Below, piece by piece: positions 31,462 through 40,879 of a DNA stretch of 64,000 nt. The translations under genes and the position numbers were made by a program. The notes beneath the pieces were generated by a model. The model saw only the letters and a program-made list of their open reading frames with translations. It did no database searches and was not told the origin of the DNA. The first letter of the stretch is position 1, and every line of letters begins with the position of its first letter. The stretch covers positions 2,464,001 through 2,528,000 of the forward strand of contig NZ_CP117229.1 of the NCBI RefSeq assembly GCF_028596125.1. Direction: 5' to 3'. Source of the stretch: Listeria innocua (lineage in GTDB: Bacteria; Bacillota; Bacilli; Lactobacillales; Listeriaceae).

Positions 31462-33132
31462 TCACATTTTTTCTGGTGCAGATACACCAAGAAGGGTCAA
31501 ACCATTTCGAAGGGTAATTTGTGCTGTTTTAATCAGTGCTAGTCTCGCTTTTGTAACTTCTAGGTTATCCATATCGAGCACTTTATTACTATTATAAAAA
31601 CGGTGGAATGCTGTCGCTAAATCATTTAAGTAGCGAACGATACGGTGTGGCGCTCTTTTTACTGCGGCTTCAGCAACAACATCTGCGAACTCACCTAATA
31701 CTTTTAATAAGTCATATTCTGCTTCAGTTTCTAAAAGGCTCATATTAGCATCTTTTGAAACTTCCAAGCCTTGCTCTTTGCCAGAACGTAAAATACTAGA
31801 AATTCTCGCATGGGCATATTGTACATAATAAACAGGATTATCGTTGGACGTTGATTTTGCTAAACTCATATCGAAGTTCATATGAGTATCAGAACTACGC
31901 ATTGCAAAGAAATATCTCGTCGCATCCAGACCAACTTCTTCAATTAAGTCACGCATTGTAACAGATTTACCAGTACGTTTACTCATTTTAACTTGCACGC
32001 CATCTTCAAATAAGTGAACCAGCTGAATGATTTCTACTTCTAATTGATTCGGTGAGTAACCAAGCGCTTCAATCGCAGCACGCATCCGCGGAATATAACC
32101 GTGATGATCCGCTCCCCAAATATCAATTAATACGTCGAAACCACGCTCTAATTTATTTAAATGATAAGCAATGTCTGGTAAGAAATAAGTGTAGCTACCA
32201 TCTGATTTGATTAAAACTCGATCTTTATCATCTTCAAAATCAGTTGTTCTTAACCAAGTAGCTCCATCTTGCTCATAAATATAGCCATTTTCGCGTAAAC
32301 GTTCTAAGGCAGGTAATACTTTGTTTTCTTCATATAATGACGTTTCTGAAAACCACTCATCAAAAGAAACACGGAATTCTTCTAAGTCTGCCCGTAGTTT
32401 TCCTGTTTCAAATGCAAGTGCATCTACACGGAAAACGGAACGGCGCTCTTCTTCGCTAGCATTCACATATTTATCGCCGTATTTAGCGGCTAAATCTTTC
32501 CCAAGTGCGATAATATCTGAACCGCGGTAACCATCCTCTGGAAATTCAGATTCTAAGCCTAACGCTTCAAAATAGCGCGCTTCTGCTGAAAGAACTAAAT
32601 TATTAATTTGATTCCCAGCATCATTAATATAATATTCTCTGGAAACATCAAATCCGGCCATTTTCATAATGTTTGCAAGAGAATCTCCAATTGCAGCTCC
32701 ACGGGCATGCCCAAGATGTAAGTCGCCAGTCGGGTTAGCGGAAACGAATTCAATTTGGAATTTTTCACCTTTACCGAAATCTGATTCTCCGTACTTTTTA
32801 TCCTCAGTTAAGATGACTGGTACTAAATCTGTTAAATAAGCATTATCTAAATAAAAATTAATAAAACCAGGTCCAGCAATTTCTACTTCTTTAATTAATT
32901 TGGTGTCTTTTTTTAACTCAGGAACGATACTTTCGGCAATTTGACGAGGCGCTTTCTTAGCAACTCTAGCAAGCTGCATCGCAATATTAGTCGAATAATC
33001 TCCATGCTTCTTGTCTTTTGGTACTTCGAGTAAAATTTCTGGTACTTCTGTTTCTTCTAAACCAACCGCTTGAACAACTGCTTGTTTGATATGTTCAATT
33101 AGTTTGATTTGGTTCTCTTGCATGACATTCAT
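31462..33132 (-). CDS. argS: Arginyl-tRNA synthetase
   Basis: Class I synthetase charging tRNA-Arg. The 556-residue protein has an N-terminal additional domain, the HIGH-type motif in [14 protein letters not shown], a KMSK sequence in [13 protein letters not shown] and a C-terminal DALR anticodon-binding domain. Two in-frame ATG codons lie at the start; the first gives the usual length. The start overlaps the upstream DUF1934 gene by four bases. Confidence 0.97.
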
Positions 33133-33578
33133 TCTGCGTCCTCCTCTATTTTCATTAAAACAGTATATGAGCCGATGTATTCGCCGTGACTAAGCAAATC
33201 ATATTGAAATGCAACTTCACTAAGCACATCCGGCTTATTTTCATATAGTTCTTCCATTGATACTAGTTCTGATTCTAATTGTAATTTCCCCGCCCCTGAA
33301 TCAACAGAAGCAGTACTTCTCCTATTATCTCGGAAAAAGTGCATTCTCATATTTACGGCACCGCTTCTCATTAAAAGCAGCTCGTTGTCAGCAATTTTAA
33401 GAACCGTGCGAATCGTTCCAGCTAATTGTTTTTCCTCATAATGCAGATAGCGATTCCCTTTATCGCGGTAGAAAACACCCGAAACAGACATATCGGATTT
33501 CTCTTCTGCATCCATCTGACGGATGACATTGGTGATATGAATAGTTACTTTTTTTCGTTCCATTTGATTGGCTGTCAT
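33129..33578 (-). CDS. DUF1934 protein (YwiB-like)
   Basis: A 149-residue beta-rich, calycin-like protein that matches the YwiB/DUF1934 group found next to argS in Bacillales. No catalytic motif or membrane segment is visible. ATG at 33578, with AAAGGGG upstream, and ATGA overlap with argS suggest co-translation. Function is unknown. Confidence 0.85.
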
Positions 33579-33655
33579 ATCGCTTATTTACCCCTTTCCG
33601 GTCAGAAGAATAGACGCATTATATTATAGTGAAAAATAGCATGAAAAGCAACAGG

Positions 33656-34309
33656 TTAAAATGCTGATAGTCCGAAAATCATCAATATTATATCAAAAAC
33701 AAACGGAATAACAGTGTCGAAAATTGGTTGAATAGTAAAATTGGAAATTGGTGTTAAAGCTATAACTAAGAAAATAAGCATTGCATAGCGTTCCACTGGC
33801 TCAAGTTTAGCTCTAGCTGACATCGGTAAGAATTCTACTAATATTTGGTAACCATCTAACGGTGGAATTGGAATTAAATTAAATACAAATAAAACAAGAT
33901 TTAATTGCACAAAAATCATTAAAAACGTTTCCGTAACTGAACCGTAAGTGAAAAATGCATAGTTCAGAAAAAGAGCGTACAAACCAACACCAATCATTGC
34001 TAGTAGAAGGTTACTTACCGGACCAGCAAGAGTGACAAGAATACTACCAAGACGTCTTTTCTTTAATTTAAAACGATTGACTGGGGTTGGTTTCGCCCAA
34101 CCGAATCCAGCAATTAAAATCATTAATAAGCCAAACAAATCAATATGTACAAGTGGATTTAGGGATAAACGACCTTGATTTTTTGCGGTATCATCCCCAA
34201 ACGCTAGAGCTACTAACGCATGCGCCCATTCGTGAATCGTAAAGGCAATTAAAAGTGTAACTACAACATAAGGTATCATTTCAAGTGGATAAGCGAGAAA
34301 ACTAGGCAT
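33656..34309 (-). CDS. Site-2 protease family membrane metalloprotease (M50-like)
   Basis: A 217-residue protein with about five membrane helices. The zinc motif HEWAHALVALAFGD (HExxH) lies in an early helix and the second ligand is in NLIPIPPLDGYQ. This is the short, PDZ-free S2P class (YwhC-like) whose substrates are unknown. ATG at 34309 follows AAAGGAGG. It is divergent from the tautomerase gene. Confidence 0.88.
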   Translation of the reverse strand: MPSFLAYPLEMIPYVVVTLLIAFTIHEWAHALVALAFGDDTAKNQGRLSLNPLVHIDLFGLLMILIAGFGWAKPTPVNRFKLKKRRLGSILVTLAGPVSNLLLAMIGVGLYALFLNYAFFTYGSVTETFLMIFVQLNLVLFVFNLIPIPPLDGYQILVEFLPMSARAKLEPVERYAMLIFLVIALTPISNFTIQPIFDTVIPFVFDIILMIFGLSAF

Positions 34310-34349
34310 AAGCGCCTCCTTTATCTTTTATAGAGTAATTTTTATGTGC

Positions 34350-34355
34350 TATAAT
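34350..34355 (+). promoter_or_regulatory. Extended -10 of the tautomerase gene
   Basis: TGCTATAAT ends at 34355 on the plus strand, 27 bases before the start codon. Confidence 0.5.
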
Positions 34356-34382
34356 GAAAAAAACTTTTATCGAGGTGAGAAA

Positions 34383-34568
34383 ATGCCATTTGTTACCATT
34401 CAATTCTTAGAAGGTCGTAGTGATGACCAAAAGAAAGCTTTAGTCAGCGAAGTAACTGACGTAGTTTCTAAAAACCTAAAGGCGCCAAAAGAAAATATTC
34501 ACGTAATTTTAGAAGAAATGAAAAAAACTGATTACGGTGTTGGCGGCGTAAGAAAATCTGATATTTAA
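34383..34568 (+). CDS. 4-oxalocrotonate tautomerase family protein
   Basis: A 61-residue member of the 4-OT superfamily, whose catalytic base is the N-terminal proline left after Met removal; here the protein starts M-PFVTIQFLEGRS. The frame opens at 34344, but ATG at 34383 follows GAGGTGAG and exposes Pro1. Two Arg residues typical of the active site are present (R11-type and the later VRKSD). The physiological substrate is unknown in Listeria. Confidence 0.9.
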   Translation: MPFVTIQFLEGRSDDQKKALVSEVTDVVSKNLKAPKENIHVILEEMKKTDYGVGGVRKSDI

Positions 34569-34576
34569 GCATTACT

Positions 34577-34612
34577 AGAAGCAAGGTTTTAATCGCCTTG
34601 CTTCTTTTATTT
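34577..34612 (+). terminator. Terminator after the tautomerase gene
   Basis: GAAGCAAGG...CCTTGCTTC followed by TTTTATTTTT; it overlaps the 3' end of the convergent HD gene. Confidence 0.85.
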
Positions 34613-35929
34613 TTCTTTTAATGAATGCGCATGAATTAATGAAATCATTCTTTCTGCTATCTCCGGCTCCACTCGTCCGCTTTCAATGAAGTCAAGCGGA
34701 TAATATAGCTTGATGTCTGTTCGACGTTCCCGCCCGATTGCCTCAACAACTGGTGATTCAGTCGACAGTTCACGCAGTTCGCCATTTCCCATGAGCAGTT
34801 TTATAGGTTCTTTTCCACCACCAACGCCTGGAAGATAATAATCATACGGCAGGTCACTAGAGGAATCAACTACTAAATAGTACGAGGGATCGATATCAGC
34901 TTTTTCTAACAATCCTTTTAATTCAGCGTATAGTTCGGCATCTTCTTTCGGATTATAATTAAGATACCTGAGCAATCTTCTATTTAAAAAGCGGCTGCAT
35001 AAATCGCTCAAAATCGGATCCGTTTCCTCTTGCCAAATTGAGAAATAGTACATTAAAACAATATCATCAAGCACAATATAGTCTTTTAAACTCACTTCAT
35101 TTACAAAAAACGGTAAAACTTGAATGGGTGAGACTTTAAAATCATAACCCGCGCAATACAACTTCTTCGCTCGTTCGAGGATTTTCCATAACAATACTTC
35201 CCCACTACGGCTCACTGGATGAAAATACACTTGCTGATACATTTGGTAACGACTCATAATATAATCTTCCACAGCATGCATTCCGGAGTACTTCACAATA
35301 ACTCCATTACCATCAGGGCTAGGTCGAAGCACTCGTAAAATCCGTTCTAAATCAAACTTCCCATAACTAACCCCTGTATAATACGCATCTCGTAATAAGT
35401 AATCCATTCGGTCTGCGTCAATTTGGCTTGAGATCAACTTGACTAGCGTTTGATTAGGATAGTTTTTCTTAATAATCGAGGCAACCTTGAGTGGAAAATC
35501 ATCGCTAACTCGCGAAAGCACTTCGCTAACTTCTGTATTACCAATAATAATCGCTTGTGTATACTCCTCATGGTCCGTGCCAAAAACCTTCTCAAACGCA
35601 TGAGAAAACGGACCATGACCTAAATCGTGTAAAAGCGCGGCACATAAAGCAACCATTCGTTCTTCAGAATCTAATTGTGGTTCTTTTGCAAAAGTCACAT
35701 CAATAATTTGACGAACAATCTCATACACACCTAAAGAATGATTGAAACGACTATGTTCGGCTCCGTGGAACGTAAGCGAAGTCGTGCCTAATTGGTGTAT
35801 TCGTCGCAACCGCTGAAATTCTTTTGTTGCAATTAAATCCCAAATTAACTTATCAGAAACATGTACGTAACCATGAACAGGATCTTTGAACACTTTTTCT
35901 TCAATTAACTTTTCCGTTAAATAACTCAC
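34607..35929 (-). CDS. HD-domain phosphohydrolase (YwfO-like, dNTPase-related)
   Basis: A 440-residue protein with the HD metal site: first His in HSLGVYEI, then LLHDLGHGPFSHAFE, and a later Asp in ISSQIDADRMDYLLRDA, the SAMHD1/dGTPase arrangement. Relatives in Firmicutes hydrolyse dNTPs. GTG at 35929 follows AGGAGAGGG. It lies 23 bases after lipL in the same direction and may be co-transcribed. Confidence 0.88.
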   Translation of the reverse strand: MSYLTEKLIEEKVFKDPVHGYVHVSDKLIWDLIATKEFQRLRRIHQLGTTSLTFHGAEHSRFNHSLGVYEIVRQIIDVTFAKEPQLDSEERMVALCAALLHDLGHGPFSHAFEKVFGTDHEEYTQAIIIGNTEVSEVLSRVSDDFPLKVASIIKKNYPNQTLVKLISSQIDADRMDYLLRDAYYTGVSYGKFDLERILRVLRPSPDGNGVIVKYSGMHAVEDYIMSRYQMYQQVYFHPVSRSGEVLLWKILERAKKLYCAGYDFKVSPIQVLPFFVNEVSLKDYIVLDDIVLMYYFSIWQEETDPILSDLCSRFLNRRLLRYLNYNPKEDAELYAELKGLLEKADIDPSYYLVVDSSSDLPYDYYLPGVGGGKEPIKLLMGNGELRELSTESPVVEAIGRERRTDIKLYYPLDFIESGRVEPEIAERMISLIHAHSLKEK

Positions 35930-35952
35930 GCTACCCTCTCCTTTTATGTAAT

Positions 35953-36789
35953 TTAAGAAAGCACTTTATCATTTCGGGCAATTAAACGTTCATAGTAGGC
36001 TGGAAATAAATCGAGTTCTTCTGGTGTCAGGGTACCTGATTCAAGTTTTCCTGCATAATGACGCAAACTATTAAATAATCGTACTAAACATCCATTAACA
36101 GTCATATTCTCTTTCATTAAATCTGACAATGTACCCATAACTTCTGGCTTTACATCTGGAAAACTGTATTTGGTTTGCTTATCTTTTCCGCTGATTGTAT
36201 AGAAATCACGAATTAGTTCCGAGCGCGCGGCTTGGTCACCTTCAACAGCTAAATAAATTTGAACAGCGACGCCTTTAGCCATTCTGCGCTGTGAAATACC
36301 AGCAAATTTCTGCCCTTGAATGCTAAGATCATAGCTTCCAGGACAATAAGAATTCACAATTTCTTTCGCTTCAATTACTTCATTACAATCTACAAACATA
36401 TCTTTAATTAAGGTAAACATGGTTTCGTAACCTCGTTCAATCGCAATTCCACGTTCGGCATCTGGAAGTACCATTGACAAGTTAAGCACTCCTGAATCAA
36501 GCACAACCGCTAAACCACCGGAATTGCGCACAACGACTCGATAACCTTGTTCTTGCAAAAAAGCAATTCCTTTATCTATATCCGGTAACTTGGAATCTTG
36601 TATTCCAAGGGAAACTGTTTTTTCATGAACCCAGCCTCGAACAGTGGGCGGCACCATTCTTGCTCCAACTGAACGACATAACGTATCGTCAGTCGCAAAA
36701 GATTGAATAGCATCAAAAGCTGGATTGATTGTCGTGTTATCAATGAAACGCCATGCTTCTTGCTTTAGTAGTGTATTTTCAATGTCCAT
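35953..36789 (-). CDS. lipL: Octanoyl/lipoyl-GcvH:protein N-octanoyltransferase
   Basis: Moves octanoyl or lipoyl groups from GcvH to E2 subunits of dehydrogenases. The 278-residue protein belongs to the BPL/LplA/LipB fold with an active Cys in VNSYCPGSYDLSIQG and the conserved Lys in GQKFAGISQRR. The upstream TTG overlaps the ribosome site; the ATG at 36789 behind GGAGGA is preferred. L. monocytogenes LipL is needed for lipoate scavenging. Confidence 0.88.
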   Translation of the reverse strand: MDIENTLLKQEAWRFIDNTTINPAFDAIQSFATDDTLCRSVGARMVPPTVRGWVHEKTVSLGIQDSKLPDIDKGIAFLQEQGYRVVVRNSGGLAVVLDSGVLNLSMVLPDAERGIAIERGYETMFTLIKDMFVDCNEVIEAKEIVNSYCPGSYDLSIQGQKFAGISQRRMAKGVAVQIYLAVEGDQAARSELIRDFYTISGKDKQTKYSFPDVKPEVMGTLSDLMKENMTVNGCLVRLFNSLRHYAGKLESGTLTPEELDLFPAYYERLIARNDKVLS

Positions 36790-36819
36790 CTCTATGTCCT
36801 CCAAGAATTTCTTTTTGTT

Positions 36820-36828
36820 ATTATAGCA
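36820..36828 (-). promoter_or_regulatory. Extended -10 promoter of lipL
   Basis: TGCTATAAT on the minus strand, about 31 bases before the lipL start; no good -35. Confidence 0.5.
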
Positions 36829-36898
36829 TATCCGTTCCGACTTTAGTTACAAACGGCTTAAAATAGCCATTTAATCGTTATTTTTGATTTTTCTGTAC

Positions 36899-36991
36899 TT
36901 ATTTTACTTTTTTACGTCTGATGTTGAAAACTAGGGCAGTAATGATTGATATAACAATAGATTTGGTAATTATATCTTTTTTCATTTTCAT
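36899..36991 (-). CDS. Possible 30-residue hydrophobic peptide gene
   Basis: A short frame reads MKMKKDIITKSIVISIITA, LVFNI, then RRKKVK: one hydrophobic segment with basic ends. GAGG stands just before the ATG, and TATAAT (37017-37012) lies 21 bases upstream, directly after the terminator of the preceding gene, so it has its own short transcription unit. The shape is like type I toxins or small membrane regulators, but I do not recognise the family. Confidence 0.45.
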   Translation of the reverse strand: MKMKKDIITKSIVISIITALVFNIRRKKVK

Positions 36992-37033
36992 CGCCTCATT
37001 TCCTTTACCTTATTATAACAAACTTACCATACA

Positions 37034-37072
37034 AAAAAACCTAACTTCTGTAAAAGAAATTAGGTTCTGTAT
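37034..37072 (-). terminator. Terminator after the 69-residue membrane protein gene
   Basis: AACCTAATTTC pairs with GAAGTTAGGTT with one mismatch on the minus strand, followed by T. Confidence 0.85.
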
Positions 37073-37106
37073 ATCTAAAAGCCTAGGGAGCTTATTTAGC
37101 AAAAGA

Positions 37107-37316
37107 TTACCAGTCGTAACGGTCTTTATTGTCGCGTTGACTTGTATGTTTCGGGGAATTTCCCCACATGCGATAAAGTAAATATCCAATTCCACCTAAT
37201 ACAAGGACTGGGAATAAGAAGTGAAGTGTAATTCCAACAATATCAAGTACGATATTAAGTGCAATAAATCCTAAAATAACTGTAAAAAATATTTTCCAAA
37301 AACTATTCATTTTCAA
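37107..37316 (-). CDS. Small membrane protein, 69 residues
   Basis: Two adjacent hydrophobic stretches (about 7-30 and 32-48) followed by a charged tail (SPKHTSQRDNKDRYDW). It lies 17 bases after the YxeA-like gene and before a terminator, so the two may be co-transcribed. Its family and function are not recognised. Confidence 0.75.
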   Translation of the reverse strand: MKMNSFWKIFFTVILGFIALNIVLDIVGITLHFLFPVLVLGGIGYLLYRMWGNSPKHTSQRDNKDRYDW

Positions 37317-37333
37317 TTCCTCATTTCTAATTT

Positions 37334-37657
37334 TTATTTACTACTTGCAAGTGGAACACTGTTTATTTCCTTGGCTTGAACGAGTAGTTCGTTGTCTTGA
37401 ACGACGATTTTATACTGTTTGTTCTTTTTAAGTTGTGTAGTTGACATGAAGTTAACTTTGTGACTGTTTCCTTGATTATCTAGACACGATTCGCGGAAAG
37501 AATACCCTTTGAACTTTGACTTGGTAACTTCTTTTCCATCGTTTTTGATTGTAACGTAATATGTATTTGCTGCTGATCCAACTGGTGCCGAAAATTCAAT
37601 TACAACCATTGTTAATACAAAAATTGCAGCCAGTAAACCGAAAAGTCCCTTTTTCAT
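37334..37657 (-). CDS. YxeA-family secreted protein (DUF1093)
   Basis: A 107-residue protein with an N-terminal signal segment (about 1-30, cleavage near GSAA) and a small beta domain with YYVTIKNDGKEVTKSKFKGYSF, which fits the YxeA family of secreted oligonucleotide-fold proteins. No function is established. ATG at 37657. It sits with a small membrane protein gene downstream. Confidence 0.8.
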   Translation of the reverse strand: MKKGLFGLLAAIFVLTMVVIEFSAPVGSAANTYYVTIKNDGKEVTKSKFKGYSFRESCLDNQGNSHKVNFMSTTQLKKNKQYKIVVQDNELLVQAKEINSVPLASSK

Positions 37658-37771
37658 TGTTTTTACCGTCCTTTTTTGTTGATAGGTTTATTATAGGGGA
37701 GATTCAAAAAAGGAACGAACGGCTCTAGGCTGAAAATTGGTACATCCTAAGTCTTATTTTCATTCGGGTAC

Positions 37772-37808
37772 AAAAAATGAGTCTAGTAAAGTTAACTAGA
37801 CTCATTTT
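37772..37808 (-). terminator. Terminator after the peptide-binding lipoprotein gene
   Basis: AAATGAGTCTAGT and ACTAGACTCATTT form a near-perfect hairpin, followed by T, on the minus strand. Confidence 0.92.
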
Positions 37809-37811
37809 AAA

Positions 37812-39473
37812 TTAATTTTTTTCAATCCATTTGTAGTTTTCTGATCCAATTGGATAGGTTGTATAGTTTTTAAGATTGCTTTTTTGCAAGTATGCTCGAC
37901 CGCCTTGATACAGCGGAATGAGTACGGCGTTATCTTTCAGCAAGATTTGTTCGGCTTCTAGTAGGGCTTGCCATCTTTTTTCCGGATCTGCTGAGAGTTT
38001 ACCTTTCGCTCCAAGGACTAGTTCATCGTATTTCGCGTCTGAGAAGCCTGTATGGTTTCCTGGGCTGTTTGTAAGGAATAGGTTGAGATATGTTAGTGGG
38101 TCTTGATAATCGCCTCCCCAACCTCCTAGTAGTAGTTCAAAGTCTTGTGTAACGTCCGCTTGGAAACTAGCTTGGTTCGTAACATTTTTTAGTTTGATAG
38201 TTAGTCCAGGAAGGTTTTCTTCCAATTGATTTTGGATAAATTCTGTTTGTTTGCGTTGTAGAGATGTATCACCACTTGTTAAAGTCAGTGTTAATTCTGA
38301 TTTTCCAATTTCTTTTAAGCCTTGTTTCCAAGCGCTTATTGCTTCTTGTTGATCAAATTTGAGTAAATCACCATTTTGTTTACGGAAATCTTCTTTTGTT
38401 TCTGGATCGAACATAATATCAGCCGGAACGTCGCCATTTAAAGCTTTAGAACCGTTAGCAAGAAGTGTGTTGACCATGCCTGTTTTATCAATAGCCATTG
38501 CTAGAGCTCGACGTAAATTCAAGTTGGCTAAATCCGTTTTCATGCCATCTTTGCCTTGATTCATCTTCATATAGACAGAACGTCCAGTTGCTTCTTTATG
38601 GAAATTTTTATCATCTTTATATTGTTTAACAAATTCGCCGTCAAGCTCTACTCGGTCTAATTTATTTGTGTTGTATAAATTTAAGGCCGCATTGGTATCT
38701 TTGACGACAGTTACATGGATTTTCTCTGTAGGAACATTCTTTTTATCCCAATAAGTTGGGTTTTTAACGTAATCCCAAGTCATATTTGTGCCATTCCAAT
38801 TTTCTAGTTTGTAAGGACCATTTGAAATTAAAGTGTCGCTTTTTGTTCCATAACGATCACCTTGTTTTTCCACGAATGCTTGGTTTTGTGGGAAGAACGT
38901 GCCAGTCGTTAAGAGCTCTTTGAAAATTGGTACAGGATTTTCTAATTCGATTTGAAGTGTTTTGTCGTCTAGCGCTTTAATTCCAAGTTCATCCGGGGAC
39001 ATTTCACCTTTTAAAATTTGGGTTGCGTTTTTGACAATTTCTTCCATTTGCGGTCCGTATGCAGCTGCTGTTTTTGGATCAACTATTTTTTTCCAAGCAT
39101 ACTCAAAATCATGAGCCGTCACTGGGTCGCCGTTAGACCACTTCGCATCATCGCGAATTTTGAAAATAAGTGTTTTCCCGCCATCTTTTTCTTCAGGTTC
39201 ACTGGCAGCTAGAGCGAGTGCCGGTTTTCCATTTTTATCTAATCGATATAATCCTTCAAAAATCTGATTGATTACTCGAAAACTTACGCTATTGTCTGCG
39301 AGTGTTGGACTTGCATTTGGAATTCCACTCGTTTCCATGATGTTAACAACTTTTGCTTTCTTTTCTGATGTTACTTTTTCACTTTCCCCTTTATCGCCAG
39401 ACTGACATGCTGTAAGTACTAGTAAACATAACAAACTGAGTGCCACTACCATTTTTCTGGCTGTTTTATGCAA
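37812..39473 (-). CDS. Oligopeptide-binding lipoprotein (OppA-like), orphan
   Basis: A 554-residue solute-binding protein of the SBP_5 family. It begins with a signal and lipobox (LLVLTACQ) and carries the family motif region RDDAKWSNGDPVTAHDFEYAWKK. TTG at 39473 follows AGGAGGAG; the open frame to 39584 is not used in my view. No permease or ATPase gene is adjacent, so it must share a transporter encoded elsewhere. A cre-like sequence (TGTAAGCGCTTTTT, one base off) lies at about 39492-39505, and a TATAAT at 39562-39567. Confidence 0.9.
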   Translation of the reverse strand: MHKTARKMVVALSLLCLLVLTACQSGDKGESEKVTSEKKAKVVNIMETSGIPNASPTLADNSVSFRVINQIFEGLYRLDKNGKPALALAASEPEEKDGGKTLIFKIRDDAKWSNGDPVTAHDFEYAWKKIVDPKTAAAYGPQMEEIVKNATQILKGEMSPDELGIKALDDKTLQIELENPVPIFKELLTTGTFFPQNQAFVEKQGDRYGTKSDTLISNGPYKLENWNGTNMTWDYVKNPTYWDKKNVPTEKIHVTVVKDTNAALNLYNTNKLDRVELDGEFVKQYKDDKNFHKEATGRSVYMKMNQGKDGMKTDLANLNLRRALAMAIDKTGMVNTLLANGSKALNGDVPADIMFDPETKEDFRKQNGDLLKFDQQEAISAWKQGLKEIGKSELTLTLTSGDTSLQRKQTEFIQNQLEENLPGLTIKLKNVTNQASFQADVTQDFELLLGGWGGDYQDPLTYLNLFLTNSPGNHTGFSDAKYDELVLGAKGKLSADPEKRWQALLEAEQILLKDNAVLIPLYQGGRAYLQKSNLKNYTTYPIGSENYKWIEKN

Positions 39474-39608
39474 AATTTCTCCTCCTCTTTTTGTAAGCGC
39501 TTTTTGATTACGCAAAAAAATGACGGACTTCCTGCCAAATTCGCGCAGAACTTCCGCCACCATTATAAACCGAAACTGTATCAATTGTAAATATAAACTG
39601 TTATATTT

Positions 39609-40223
39609 TTATTTCTTATTAAGATAAACTCCAGAGCCAACAACAATAACACACATCGTCATTAACATTGCTAACATTAAGTAGCTGGGATCATTTCGCA
39701 TGAACAAAGCTAGGATAAAACAGATTGTACCAGCTATATTAAGTGTAACAGTTGTAATTTTTCTAAGTAGATTTCTTGACCATGCATCAATCTTTTTAAA
39801 ACCAATCATCGTTAAAAATTTAAAGAGTTTTTTAGAATATTGAATGTAAGCTGCGACAACAAACATAAATGCTCCTGCTGTCACTAGCGATAGTCTGCCA
39901 GTTGGAATATCATAACCTAGCGCATATACAATTATACTCATTTGAATAATCGTAAGTAACACGAGTAACAGTCTAAAACAGTATTCAAATTCTAATAAAC
40001 TCTCTTGATTCACTTTTTCTTTCCCGTAGTATTCCGTTCCTGTAAACATAATCATTAAAAAGGGAATCAGTATTAAGCCGAGCCACTTTTGCATAAACAT
40101 ATCTGGGGAGAAGTCCGTACCGAAATGCACCGCCACTTCAGAAGGTAGTAGCGGATATAACACAGCAGAAATTCCTACTGTGAAAAGAATTATCATACTA
40201 GGAAATAAACCAACTTTCCTCAT
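39609..40223 (-). CDS. DUF1648-like integral membrane protein
   Basis: A 204-residue protein with about six membrane helices and an N-terminal segment ending in PLLPSEVAVHFG, the DUF1648 motif found in SdpI-related immunity proteins and some regulators. ATG at 40223 follows AGGTGAGGGG. It lies 24 bases after pncA. SdpI-like immunity is one option, but no toxin gene is near; function is unknown. Confidence 0.7.
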   Translation of the reverse strand: MRKVGLFPSMIILFTVGISAVLYPLLPSEVAVHFGTDFSPDMFMQKWLGLILIPFLMIMFTGTEYYGKEKVNQESLLEFEYCFRLLLVLLTIIQMSIIVYALGYDIPTGRLSLVTAGAFMFVVAAYIQYSKKLFKFLTMIGFKKIDAWSRNLLRKITTVTLNIAGTICFILALFMRNDPSYLMLAMLMTMCVIVVGSGVYLNKK

Positions 40224-40246
40224 TCCCCTCACCTCTTCCAATATAA

Positions 40247-40879
40247 TTACTGGCAGTAGGCGACAAGTTCCTCCCTTGTTTCGATAAGTTGAACTTTCTC
40301 GGTATTCGCTAATTGCTCTTTTGTTTCATCAAAACCTTGTTCAGATAATGCACGTGTCGCTGGTAAATAAACTAATACAGAAAAGCCTGCCCTACTTAAC
40401 TGTATAACCGTAGTTTTCACACAAAAATCAAATGCTAAACCTCCAACAAGAACTAAATCCACCTGTTGTTCTCTTAAATATTCTAGTACACCTGTTGAAA
40501 GCTGTTCGACAATATCGTGATAACAAGCGCCGTACGGATGAATGTCTGGCTCCATGCCTTTCCAAATAAAGTAATCATAATCCGTCACAACTGGCAATCC
40601 GTCTAATAATTCAAAACCTTTCGTACCGGGTTCGCAGTGTCTAACCCAAGTCCGGTCCGCATTTGGATATTCGAGTTCAGCCAGCATTTCGTCTTTGGAA
40701 TCAACTACCCATACGGCATTTTTGGGATGCGCGTCTTTACTACCAATTCGTAGAGTAGCAAGACTTGCCATAAAATTAAGCTCCGGCACAATTTTGTCAC
40801 CGCCCGAAACTGGTAATTCATCCGGACAAAGTGGTGTAAAGCCTTTTTGTGAATCAATATCAAAAGCTGCAATTTTCAT
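40247..40879 (-). CDS. pncA: Nicotinamidase / isochorismatase family hydrolase
   Basis: Probably converts nicotinamide to nicotinic acid in NAD salvage. The 210-residue protein has AAFDIDSQKGFT (catalytic Asp), a metal region PYGACYHD with histidine, and the nucleophile Cys in GLAFDFCVKTTV. The fold is larger than most isochorismatases but within range for nicotinamidase. It follows the reductase gene immediately on the same strand. Confidence 0.8.
   Translation of the reverse strand: MKIAAFDIDSQKGFTPLCPDELPVSGGDKIVPELNFMASLATLRIGSKDAHPKNAVWVVDSKDEMLAELEYPNADRTWVRHCEPGTKGFELLDGLPVVTDYDYFIWKGMEPDIHPYGACYHDIVEQLSTGVLEYLREQQVDLVLVGGLAFDFCVKTTVIQLSRAGFSVLVYLPATRALSEQGFDETKEQLANTEKVQLIETREELVAYCQ

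Noticed and set aside
34344-34382. N-terminal extension of the tautomerase
   Set aside because: Would bury the catalytic Pro1 and lies over the promoter -10 and ribosome site.
39492-39505. cre site before the peptide-binding lipoprotein gene
   Set aside because: One consensus position fails (final C); reported only as cre-like in the gene entry.
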